From assembly GCF_020552705.1 (NCBI RefSeq), contig NZ_JAJBZG010000005.1, forward strand, positions 1,163,445 to 1,227,444: a stretch of 64,000 bases of DNA, in the 5' to 3' direction. The notes under the pieces were generated by a model, which was not told the origin of the DNA, did not search any database, and saw nothing but the letters and a program-made list of their open reading frames with translations. This document shows positions 1 to 7,055 of this stretch, piece by piece (within the stretch, counting starts at the first letter, position 1; every line of letters begins with the position of its first letter). Both the position numbers and the translations under genes were made by a program. This DNA is from Christiangramia sediminis (GTDB lineage: Bacteria; Bacteroidota; Bacteroidia; Flavobacteriales; Flavobacteriaceae).

Positions 1-755
1 AAGATCAGTTCTTTGAAAATTATCGCGAATTTAAATTGAAAGATATTGCTCAGATTCAGCTTATAGCTTTAGAAAAACTGAAGATAGATAAGCTTTTTGC
101 CATTATTGGTGGTTCTATAGGCGGAGCTCTTGCCTGGGAACTCGCGGTTCAGAAACCAGATCTGGCGGAACATGTGATACCAATCGCTTCAGATTATAAA
201 TCGACGGACTGGCTTGTCGCGAATTGCAGGATTCAGGATCACATTTTAAATAATTCGTCAAATCCCGTGCACGATGCCAGAATGCATGCGATGACCTTTT
301 ATCGAACTCCGCAGTCCCTGGCTCAAAAATTTGAAGGTAAAAGAAATTCCCAGGATCAGGGCTTTGAAGTGGAGAACTGGCTTTTGCACCACGGCGAAAA
401 ACTGAAAAATCGTTTCACCCTTGCTTCCTATAAGTTGATGAATCATTTATTGATGACTATCGATATTAGTCATAGCAGCGGAAATTATTTAGAAGCGGCC
501 AGTAAAATTAAAGGGGAGGTGCATATCGTCACGGTAAATTCTGACCTGTTTTTCCTCGCGGAAGAAAACTGGAATACTTACGTAGAACTTTCATTGCTAA
601 AACCTAATATCAGCATACATGAAATAAAATCCATTCATGGGCACGATGCATTTTTAATAGAAACCGATCAGCTTAACAGATTTTTAAAACCAATATTTCA
701 ACTAACGACACAAGGATATGAAAACAATACATCTCGCTCTGTTTGGGCCAGGTAA
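1..755 (+). CDS. metX: Homoserine O-acetyltransferase, 3' part only
   Basis: This is the C-terminal part of an alpha/beta-hydrolase of the MetX family, which acetylates homoserine with acetyl-CoA as the first committed step of methionine synthesis. The reading frame is open through the left window edge (first complete codon at base 3), so the true start lies outside. The nucleophile elbow GGSIGG is visible (Ser codon at 114-116), and the catalytic histidine is in the late GHDAF motif. The 3' end overlaps the next gene by 38 bases, an unusually long overlap that suggests coupled translation with hom. Family assignment is confident; acetyl rather than succinyl specificity is assumed from the family and cannot be proved here. 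Confidence 0.9.
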   Translation, partial: DQFFENYREFKLKDIAQIQLIALEKLKIDKLFAIIGGSIGGALAWELAVQKPDLAEHVIPIASDYKSTDWLVANCRIQDHILNNSSNPVHDARMHAMTFYRTPQSLAQKFEGKRNSQDQGFEVENWLLHHGEKLKNRFTLASYKLMNHLLMTIDISHSSGNYLEAASKIKGEVHIVTVNSDLFFLAEENWNTYVELSLLKPNISIHEIKSIHGHDAFLIETDQLNRFLKPIFQLTTQGYENNTSRSVWAR

Positions 756-1791
756 AGTAGGAAGTAAATTGCTGGAACAGCTTGCCAATTCTGAAGAACA
801 CTTGAAGAATTCTTCCGGGATCATTTTGAAATTGATCCTGGTAGCAGATTCCTCACATGCACTTCTCAATCCTAACGGCATAAAATCGGGCTGGGATCAG
901 GGGTTCAAAACAAGCTCCCAAAGATATTCCTTTGATGATATTGAAGCTTACCTGAAAAAGCATCAGTTTGAAAATCTTGTTTCTATAGACACTACGGCCA
1001 GCGATCAATTTCCACAGAAATATTTTTCTCTGGTAAATGCCGGAAGCCACATAATCGCTGCAAATAAGGTGGCCAATACTTTGTCTTTGGAATTTTATGC
1101 AGAACTGAGAAGTCAATTGAAAAGGAATAATAAAAATTTTATTTACGAAACCAATGTTGGAGCAGGGCTTCCAATAGTCGAAACTTTAAGAAATCTTCAT
1201 CTTTCCGGAGAGAAGATCACGAGGATAAGAGGCGTTTTTTCGGGTTCTCTGAGCTATATCTTCAACACCTTTTCAGAAGAAGAAAAAGAGTTTTCAGAAG
1301 TGCTAAAAGAAGCTGGAATTCTAGGTTATACTGAACCGGACGCCCGTATTGACCTTAGCGGAAAAGATGTGGGAAGAAAATTATTGATTCTCGCCAGAGA
1401 ACTTCAGTTGCAAAAGGAATTTGAAGAAGTTAGTATAGAATCGCTCATTCCATCCCGATTGAATGGAGAAACCAGTTTGGAAGATTTCAATTCAAGAGTT
1501 AATGAGCTGGATGAACATTTTCAAAGCTATAAAACAAAACAGTTGAAAGATGAGGTTTTGAGATATGTGGGAGAACTGGATGTGGAAAAAGGAACTCTAA
1601 CCACAAAATTGATCAATGAACCAAAAGCTTCTGTTTTGGGACAGATTGAAGGCGCCGATAATATTTTTGAGATCTATACAGAATCTTATAAAGATCAGCC
1701 CTTGGTGATACGGGGCGCAGGTGCGGGAGCGGCGGTGACTGCAAGAGGAGTATTTGGAGATATTTTGAAAATATCTGAACGATTAAACTAA
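718..1791 (+). CDS. hom: Homoserine dehydrogenase
   Basis: Reduces aspartate-semialdehyde to homoserine, the substrate of the upstream MetX. The N-terminus has the NAD(P)-binding FGPGKVG motif (residues 9-15). The central part matches the catalytic domain of ThrA-type homoserine dehydrogenases: NVGAGLPIVETL, the SGSLSYIFN stretch, GYTEPDARIDLSG and RKLLILARE. At 357 residues there is neither an aspartokinase domain nor a C-terminal ACT domain, so it is the catalytic core alone and probably not feedback-inhibited through ACT. Its place between metX and metZ suggests a copy dedicated to methionine; a bifunctional ThrA may exist elsewhere in the genome (inference). Confidence 0.93.
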   Translation: MKTIHLALFGPGKVGSKLLEQLANSEEHLKNSSGIILKLILVADSSHALLNPNGIKSGWDQGFKTSSQRYSFDDIEAYLKKHQFENLVSIDTTASDQFPQKYFSLVNAGSHIIAANKVANTLSLEFYAELRSQLKRNNKNFIYETNVGAGLPIVETLRNLHLSGEKITRIRGVFSGSLSYIFNTFSEEEKEFSEVLKEAGILGYTEPDARIDLSGKDVGRKLLILARELQLQKEFEEVSIESLIPSRLNGETSLEDFNSRVNELDEHFQSYKTKQLKDEVLRYVGELDVEKGTLTTKLINEPKASVLGQIEGADNIFEIYTESYKDQPLVIRGAGAGAAVTARGVFGDILKISERLN

Positions 1792-1797
1792 TACAAA

Positions 1798-3015
1798 ATG
1801 GAAAACCTACAAGCAATGGGACTAGAGGAAAGTGGCAGTAATGCTCATTTTCAGGAGAATTTCGAGACTATTGCGGTAAGAACTCAAAGCGAAAGAACCC
1901 AATTTCAGGAGCATTCGGTGCCTTTATATCTTACCTCTAGTTATGTCTTTGAAGATTCAGAAGATATGAGGGCCAGTTTTGCCGAGGAAAAAAAGCGAAA
2001 TATATACAGTAGGTTTTCAAATCCAAATACCTCTGAATTTATAGAGAAGGTGGCCAGAATGGAGGGGGCGGAAGCGGGCTATGCTTTCGCTACGGGAATG
2101 GCCGCGGTTTTTTCAACTCTGGCTGCTTTACTAAATAGCGGAGATCATATTGTGGCAGCGAGATCGGTTTTCGGCTCCACTCATGGTTTGTTCACCAAGT
2201 ATTTTCCGAAGTGGAATATTACCCATTCCTATTTTGATGTAAATGAACCGGAAACCATCGAAAGCCATATAAAACCTGAAACCAAAATTCTTTTTGCTGA
2301 GTCTCCTACCAATCCCGGGGTGGATATTCTTGATCTGGAATATTTAGGAAAGATCGCAAAGAAGCATGATTTGATCCTGATCATCGATAATTGCTTTGCG
2401 ACGCCATATATTCAGAATCCTATAAAATTTGGAGCCGACCTGGTAATACATTCAGCCACCAAATTAATAGATGGGCAGGGAAGGGTCCTTGGCGGAGTAA
2501 CCGTGGGAAGGGAGGATCTAATAAGAGAAATTTATCTTTTCAGTAGAAATACAGGTCCGGCACTTTCGCCATTTAATGCCTGGGTGCTTTCAAAAAGTCT
2601 GGAAACATTATCGGTAAGATTAGAAAAACATTGCGAGAATGCGTTAAGAGTGGCGGAGTTTCTGGAAGAAAATGCAAAAATTGGCTGGGTTAAATATCCT
2701 TTCCTGAAATCTCATCCTCAATATAAAATTGCTAAAAATCAGATGAGGTTGGGAGGTAATGTTGTGGCTTTTGAAATAAAAGGAGGAATAGAGGCCGGCA
2801 GAAGATTTATAGATAGTCTGCAATTATGCACACGTTCAGCAAACCTTGGGGATACACGGACAATAGTTACGCATCCAGCTTCAACCACGCATAGTAAATT
2901 GAATGAAAATGAACGTTTGGAAGCAGGTATTAGTGAGGGACTTGTAAGGATCTCAGTTGGATTGGAGCATATAGACGATATTATTAATGATTTAAAAAAC
3001 GCGTTAAACAATTAG
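1798..3015 (+). CDS. metZ: O-acetyl/O-succinylhomoserine sulfhydrylase (Cys/Met metabolism PLP enzyme)
   Basis: A gamma-family PLP enzyme of 405 residues that would combine activated homoserine with sulfide to give homocysteine, joining the carbon branch (metX, hom) to the sulfide made by the downstream cys genes. The PLP lysine is K222 in the motif SATKLIDGQGRVLGG, and the YSRFSNPNT and TGMAAVFS segments are typical of the family. It starts 6 bases after hom and belongs to the same operon. The first 15-20 residues are poorly conserved, so a slightly later start is possible. Cystathionine gamma-synthase or lyase activity cannot be excluded from sequence, but the context favours direct sulfhydrylation. 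Confidence 0.87.
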   Translation: MENLQAMGLEESGSNAHFQENFETIAVRTQSERTQFQEHSVPLYLTSSYVFEDSEDMRASFAEEKKRNIYSRFSNPNTSEFIEKVARMEGAEAGYAFATGMAAVFSTLAALLNSGDHIVAARSVFGSTHGLFTKYFPKWNITHSYFDVNEPETIESHIKPETKILFAESPTNPGVDILDLEYLGKIAKKHDLILIIDNCFATPYIQNPIKFGADLVIHSATKLIDGQGRVLGGVTVGREDLIREIYLFSRNTGPALSPFNAWVLSKSLETLSVRLEKHCENALRVAEFLEENAKIGWVKYPFLKSHPQYKIAKNQMRLGGNVVAFEIKGGIEAGRRFIDSLQLCTRSANLGDTRTIVTHPASTTHSKLNENERLEAGISEGLVRISVGLEHIDDIINDLKNALNN

Positions 3016-3048
3016 AGAAAGCAAAGGGAATATTTTTATATTCGTTCC

Positions 3049-3465
3049 ATGCTTTCCAAAAAGACCAAGTACGGAATTAAGGCTTTGGCGTATATCGCCA
3101 GAAAAAAGGACAGGAAACCGGTCCAGGCCTCAGAAATCTCTGAAAGTGAGAATATTTCGCAGAAGTTTCTCGAAAGTATTCTGCTGGAGTTGAGAAAATC
3201 AGGATTTCTGGGTTCAAAAAAAGGGAAAGGCGGAGGTTATTATCTCATCAAAGAACCTGATGAAATAAAGATGACCGCAGTAATACGGGTTTTGGAAGGA
3301 CCTATCGCGATGGTTCCCTGTGTAAGCCTTAATTACTATGAGAAATGTGAGGATTGCCCCGATGAACATACCTGTTCGGTTCATAAGTTAATGATCCAGG
3401 TTAGGGATGCCTCACTAAATGTACTCGGCGAAAACACCCTGGAAGATATTGCCTTTACGCAATAA
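3049..3465 (+). CDS. Rrf2-family transcriptional regulator
   Basis: A 138-residue winged-helix regulator of the Rrf2 family (IscR/CymR/NsrR group). The N-terminus MLSKKTKYGIKAL and the KKGKGGGYYL wing are diagnostic. Four cysteines cluster at C91, C100, C103 and C109, consistent with an Fe-S cluster or thiol sensor. It lies between the methionine genes and the sulfate-reduction genes, so control of sulfur assimilation by cysteine or Fe-S status is a reasonable inference (compare CymR). A TATATTCG element at 3037-3044, a variant of the Bacteroidetes -7 box, lies only 4 bases before the ATG, so its own transcript may be nearly leaderless. Confidence 0.88.
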   Translation: MLSKKTKYGIKALAYIARKKDRKPVQASEISESENISQKFLESILLELRKSGFLGSKKGKGGGYYLIKEPDEIKMTAVIRVLEGPIAMVPCVSLNYYEKCEDCPDEHTCSVHKLMIQVRDASLNVLGENTLEDIAFTQ

Positions 3466-3539
3466 TCTTCAGTGTTAAATATAGATTTTTATTTACTGAA
3501 TTAATTGGCTATTAAACCTGTTAAGTTTAGTTTTGCTTA

Positions 3540-3562
3540 AAACCTAGTAAACCGATAGGATT
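3540..3562 (+). promoter_or_regulatory. Possible operator ahead of the DUF2061/cysHDN genes
   Basis: An imperfect inverted repeat, AAACCTA - 9 bases - TAGGATT, lies 21 bases before the DUF2061 gene. A similar core (ACTAGGGTT, top strand at 7027-7035) occurs ahead of the sulfite-reductase gene; the reverse complement here reads ACTAGGTTT. It could be a site for the neighbouring Rrf2 protein. Two partly matching sites are weak evidence. Confidence 0.25.
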
Positions 3563-3583
3563 ATAGTTTTTAATGAAGAAGAT

Positions 3584-3841
3584 ATGTTGATGTTACTAAA
3601 TCATACCAAAGCAAAAAGCACATACAAGAAAGATAAATCTGCCGAAAAGCCTCTTCGAAGTATTTTGAAGACGATCAGTTGGAGGATAATAGGAACCATA
3701 GATACCATCATAATTTCCTGGGTTCTTACAGGTCAGATTAAAACAGCTTTAGCGATTGGTTCAGTGGAACTGGTGACAAAAATGATCCTTTATTTTGGGC
3801 ATGAAAGAATTTGGAATCTCATCCCTTATGGAAAAGAATAG
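3584..3841 (+). CDS. DUF2061 small membrane protein
   Basis: An 85-residue protein. After a basic N-terminal tail it carries the conserved DUF2061 core (SWRIIGTIDTIIISW, then GSVELVTKMILYFGHERIW) with two predicted membrane segments. DUF2061 proteins have no established biochemical role. They are often encoded beside sulfate-activation genes in Bacteroidetes and Proteobacteria, and here the gene is the first of the cysH-cysD-cysN group. A role in sulfate uptake or membrane tethering is speculation. Confidence 0.85.
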   Translation: MLMLLNHTKAKSTYKKDKSAEKPLRSILKTISWRIIGTIDTIIISWVLTGQIKTALAIGSVELVTKMILYFGHERIWNLIPYGKE

Positions 3842-3909
3842 CTATAAAATGTGGCAGTACGAAATTATCATTGGCGTCCCGCATCTGACCAATATAAAAA
3901 CATAAACAG

Positions 3910-4539
3910 ATGAAAAAGTTTAGAGATACAGAGTTGAAAAAACTGAATAGTCAGTTGCGAGGGGTAGCACCTTCAGAAATTATTCAGTGGGTATTAGCAT
4001 CAAGTGATAATCCTGTGGTTACTACGAATTTTAGACCCTATGAGGCGGCGATTTTACATGCCTGTACTCAGGTGGAAAAGGATATCAAGGTTATCTGGTG
4101 CGATACAGGTTACAATACGTTGCCTACCTATAAGCACGCCAAATTCCTGATAGATCATTTAGATCTTAATGTTAAGCTGTACACCCCAAAAGAAACTGCA
4201 TCATATAGGGACGCTCTGTTTAATGGAATTCCTGGAGTAGATTCTCCAGATCATGCAGAGTTTACAAGGCAGGTAAAACTGGAGCCATTTCAACGTGCTA
4301 TGGCCGAGCAGCAGCCCGATGTTTGGTTTACAAATTTGAGAAAAGGACAGACGAATTTCAGGGATAGCATAGATATTTTAAGCTATAGTAAAGATGGGGT
4401 TCTAAAAGTAAGTCCGTTTTACCACTGGACAGATGAGAAACTGGATGGGTATTTAAGAGAACACAAATTACCCAACGAATTCAAATATTTCGACCCGACT
4501 AAAGTATTAGAAAACCGAGAATGTGGTTTACACGCCTAA
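3910..4539 (+). CDS. cysH: Phosphoadenylyl-sulfate (PAPS-type) reductase
   Basis: A 209-residue adenylyl-sulfate reductase of the PP-loop family, reducing activated sulfate to sulfite with thioredoxin. The C-terminal catalytic signature ECGLH is present (C205). The paired cysteines that bind a 4Fe-4S cluster in APS reductases are absent: the equivalent segment reads NLRKGQTNF. By family rules this marks PAPS as substrate. That raises a question, because no APS kinase (CysC) is found in the operon and CysN carries no fused kinase domain. Either cysC lies elsewhere or this is a cluster-free enzyme using APS. It is followed after 10 bases by cysD. Confidence 0.9.
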   Translation: MKKFRDTELKKLNSQLRGVAPSEIIQWVLASSDNPVVTTNFRPYEAAILHACTQVEKDIKVIWCDTGYNTLPTYKHAKFLIDHLDLNVKLYTPKETASYRDALFNGIPGVDSPDHAEFTRQVKLEPFQRAMAEQQPDVWFTNLRKGQTNFRDSIDILSYSKDGVLKVSPFYHWTDEKLDGYLREHKLPNEFKYFDPTKVLENRECGLHA

Positions 4540-4549
4540 AAGTTTATAA

Positions 4550-5449
4550 ATGAGTGCAATATTAGATCAAAATACACTGGAAAGCGAAGCTATATACATC
4601 TTCAGGGAGGTAGTTGCTCAGTTTGAAAATCCTGTGCTGCTATTTTCAGGCGGTAAGGATTCTATAAGCCTGGTTAGATTGGCCCAAAAAGCTTTTTATC
4701 CCGCAAGAATTCCTTTTCCCCTTTTACATATAGATACCGGCCATAATTTTCCTGAAACCATAGGATTTAGGGATCGCCTGGTGGAAGAATTAGGACTGAA
4801 TCTCATCGTGAGAAAAGTTCAGGACGATATAGACAGGGGAATATCTATAGAAGAGAAAGGAAAATATTCCAGCAGAAATTCATTACAGACGAATACGCTG
4901 CTGAATGCCATAGAAGAATTTAAGTTCGATGCCTGTATTGGTGGAGCGCGCAGGGATGAAGAAAAAGCCAGGGCCAAAGAAAGAATTTTTTCAGTTAGAA
5001 ACGATTTTGGGGAATGGGATGAAAAAAATCAGCGTCCGGAAGTTTTTGATATGCTGAACGGGCGAATCGATATTGGTCAGAATGTTAGAGTATTTCCAAT
5101 TTCAAACTGGACAGAACTGGATGTATGGAATTATATAGCTTCAGAAAATATTGAAATCCCATCCATTTATTTTGCTCATGACCGGGAGATTTTTGAAAGG
5201 GATGGCTTGATCTGGACCGCTTCAGAATATGTCTATAAAGAAGACCATGAAATGACCCAAACCAAACGGGTAAGATTTAGAACTGTTGGTGATATAACCT
5301 GTACGGCCGCCGTAGAATCTGATGCTGATACGGTTCAGAAGATTATAGGGGAGATAAGAGAATCTTCTATTTCAGAAAGAGGTGCGAGAATAGACGATAA
5401 AAGGACTGAAGCAGCCATGGAAACAAGAAAACAACAGGGTTATTTCTAA
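4550..5449 (+). CDS. cysD: Sulfate adenylyltransferase small subunit
   Basis: The 299-residue catalytic subunit of ATP sulfurylase, forming APS from sulfate and ATP together with CysN. It has the PP-loop motif FSGGKDS (residues 32-38), the GGARRDEEKARAKER segment, and the conserved C-terminus with RGARIDDK and KQQGYF. Length is normal. It lies between cysH and cysN. A C/G-block repeat starts at the base immediately after the stop codon, and the normal tight cysD-cysN spacing has been widened to 111 bases by two such repeats. Confidence 0.96.
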   Translation: MSAILDQNTLESEAIYIFREVVAQFENPVLLFSGGKDSISLVRLAQKAFYPARIPFPLLHIDTGHNFPETIGFRDRLVEELGLNLIVRKVQDDIDRGISIEEKGKYSSRNSLQTNTLLNAIEEFKFDACIGGARRDEEKARAKERIFSVRNDFGEWDEKNQRPEVFDMLNGRIDIGQNVRVFPISNWTELDVWNYIASENIEIPSIYFAHDREIFERDGLIWTASEYVYKEDHEMTQTKRVRFRTVGDITCTAAVESDADTVQKIIGEIRESSISERGARIDDKRTEAAMETRKQQGYF

Positions 5450-5477
5450 TACCCCTAAATCCCGAAGGGGGACTTTT
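5450..5477 (+). repeat. C/G-block palindromic repeat directly after cysD stop
   Basis: On the minus strand it reads as a C block (GTCCCCC), a short loop TTC, a G block (GGG), ATTTA and a second G block (GGGG). It closely matches the repeat at 20664-20694 and shares its three-block architecture with copies at 5529, 9910, 14495, 15722 and 16119. It begins exactly one base after the cysD stop. Confidence 0.8.
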
Positions 5478-5528
5478 AAAAACCTGATTGAAATGAAATT
5501 ACTAATCAATAAAATTACCCATAATATT

Positions 5529-5558
5529 CCCTCTCTTTTGGAGAGGGCTGGGGAGAGG
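5529..5558 (+). repeat. C/G-block repeat directly upstream of cysN start
   Basis: CCCTCTC - TTTT - GGAGAGGG forms a hairpin, followed by CT and a second block GGGGAGAGG that could pair with the same C block. It ends two bases before the cysN ATG, so in the mRNA it would occupy the ribosome-binding region. Same architecture as the other repeats, with a purine-rich sequence variant. Confidence 0.8.
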
Positions 5559-5560
5559 CC

Positions 5561-6805
5561 ATGGGAGTACTAAAAATAGCAACAGCAGGGAGTGTAGATG
5601 ATGGTAAAAGCACCTTGATCGGTAGACTGCTCTACGATACAAAATCGCTGACTTCAGATAAAATTGAAGCCATAGATAAGGTCAGTAAGAAAAATGGACT
5701 GGATTACCTGGATTTTTCCCTGGCTACAGATGGTCTGGTTGCAGAAAGGGAGCAGGGTATAACTATAGATGTCGCGCATATCTATTTTTCTACGCCAAAG
5801 AAAAGTTACATAATTGCAGATACTCCCGGGCATATTGAATATACCCGGAATATGGTAACCGGTGCATCTACTTCTCAAACCTCCATTATTCTTATTGATG
5901 CCAGGAAAGGAGTGATCGAGCAGACATACAGGCACTTCTTTATCAATAATCTTTTAAGGGTTAAAGAGGTAATTGTTGCGGTTAATAAAATGGATCTGGT
6001 TAATTATTCTGAAGATGTCTTCCATAATATCGTTCAGGATTTTGAGGAGCTTAGGGCTAAAAGTGATTTCAAGGATCAAAAGCTCACTTTTATACCTGTG
6101 AGTGCCTTATGGGGAGAAAATATTGCTGAAAAATCCAGCGCAATGTCCTGGTATAATGGTCAAACTATTCTTGAACATTTGGAAGAGCTTAAGGCCGAAG
6201 ATTTCAAAGAAGAAAGTCAGGCCAGGTTTTCTGTTCAAACTGTGATAAGACCTAAAACTGATGAATTTCACGATTATCGCGGCTATGCCGGCAAAATAAG
6301 TGGAAGTAGCCTGAAAGTTGGTGATGAAGTAACGGTCTTACCTTCATTAACAACCTCCACCATTAAAGAAATTCATTTTTTTAATGAATCCTTTGAGGAA
6401 GCTCCGGCAGGAAGTTCTGTCACCATCAGTCTTTCAGATAATATCAATGTTGGCAGAGGTGATATGTTGGTAAAATCGAATGAAATTCCTGAAGAGAAAA
6501 AAGTCCTGGATGCAATGGTATGCTGGATGGATAATAAAGCTCTGGTGCCGGGATCTAAATATGTGTTGCAGCATAATACGAATGGAATTCTTGCAAAAAT
6601 AGATAAGGTTGAAGGTCATGTGGATACGAATTTTGGAGCAGAAGCGGAAGTTTTGTCCCTTAATCTCAACGATATTGGAAGTGTGAAGATCAAACTTAGC
6701 AAACCAATCTTTGCCGACAGTTATAATAATAATCGTGCAAACGGAAGGTTTATTCTGGTAGATACGCAAACTAATACCACCGCAGGAGTTGGATTTATAA
6801 AATAA
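5561..6805 (+). CDS. cysN: Sulfate adenylyltransferase large subunit (GTPase)
   Basis: A 414-residue elongation-factor-like GTPase that drives APS formation by CysD. G1 is GSVDDGKST (residues 10-18), G3 DTPGH, G4 NKMD, followed by EF-Tu-like domains 2 and 3. The chain ends after domain 3 (VDTQTNTTAGVGFIK), so there is no C-terminal APS kinase domain of the CysNC type. The start at 5561 leaves the usual short stretch (VLKIATAG) before G1 and looks intact even though a repeat abuts it. It is the last gene of the cysHDN group; a strong terminator follows about 100 bases later. Confidence 0.95.
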   Translation: MGVLKIATAGSVDDGKSTLIGRLLYDTKSLTSDKIEAIDKVSKKNGLDYLDFSLATDGLVAEREQGITIDVAHIYFSTPKKSYIIADTPGHIEYTRNMVTGASTSQTSIILIDARKGVIEQTYRHFFINNLLRVKEVIVAVNKMDLVNYSEDVFHNIVQDFEELRAKSDFKDQKLTFIPVSALWGENIAEKSSAMSWYNGQTILEHLEELKAEDFKEESQARFSVQTVIRPKTDEFHDYRGYAGKISGSSLKVGDEVTVLPSLTTSTIKEIHFFNESFEEAPAGSSVTISLSDNINVGRGDMLVKSNEIPEEKKVLDAMVCWMDNKALVPGSKYVLQHNTNGILAKIDKVEGHVDTNFGAEAEVLSLNLNDIGSVKIKLSKPIFADSYNNNRANGRFILVDTQTNTTAGVGFIK

Positions 6806-6903
6806 TAAAAAAACAGTGAAACTATTCATTATGAACATTCTATCAAATATGTGTATGTGCTATTCGCCTCATACTTAGAAGCCTGTTTTATAAACTGAAT
6901 TAT

Positions 6904-6943
6904 AAAAAAGTCCTTTTAAGTGAAAATCTAAAAGGACTTTTTT
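6904..6943 (+). terminator. Terminator after cysN
   Basis: A perfect 15-bp inverted repeat, AAAAAAGTCCTTTTA (6904-6918) and its complement (6929-6943), with a 10-base loop and a terminal T run. The matching A run means it could work in both directions. It closes the cysHDN unit before the sulfite-reductase operon. Confidence 0.9.
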
Positions 6944-6950
6944 CATTTAA

Positions 6951-7025
6951 TAAGATCCCAAAATTTGGAGCCTAGGTGAACAAATTTTGGAAGATCGAAT
7001 TATCCCGAAGTCATGAGGGATCTTA
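6951..7025 (+). repeat. Nested inverted repeats upstream of sulfite reductase
   Basis: An outer perfect 9-bp pair, TAAGATCCC (6951-6959) and GGGATCTTA (7017-7025), encloses an inner 10-bp pair, CCAAAATTTG (6958-6967) and CAAATTTTGG (6981-6990). It lies in the leader of the sulfite reductase gene. It could be a dispersed repeat, an RNA leader structure or an operator region. I do not recognise a riboswitch here. Confidence 0.6.
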
Positions 7026-7055
7026 ACTAGGGTTACGAATAATAAATTATTAATC

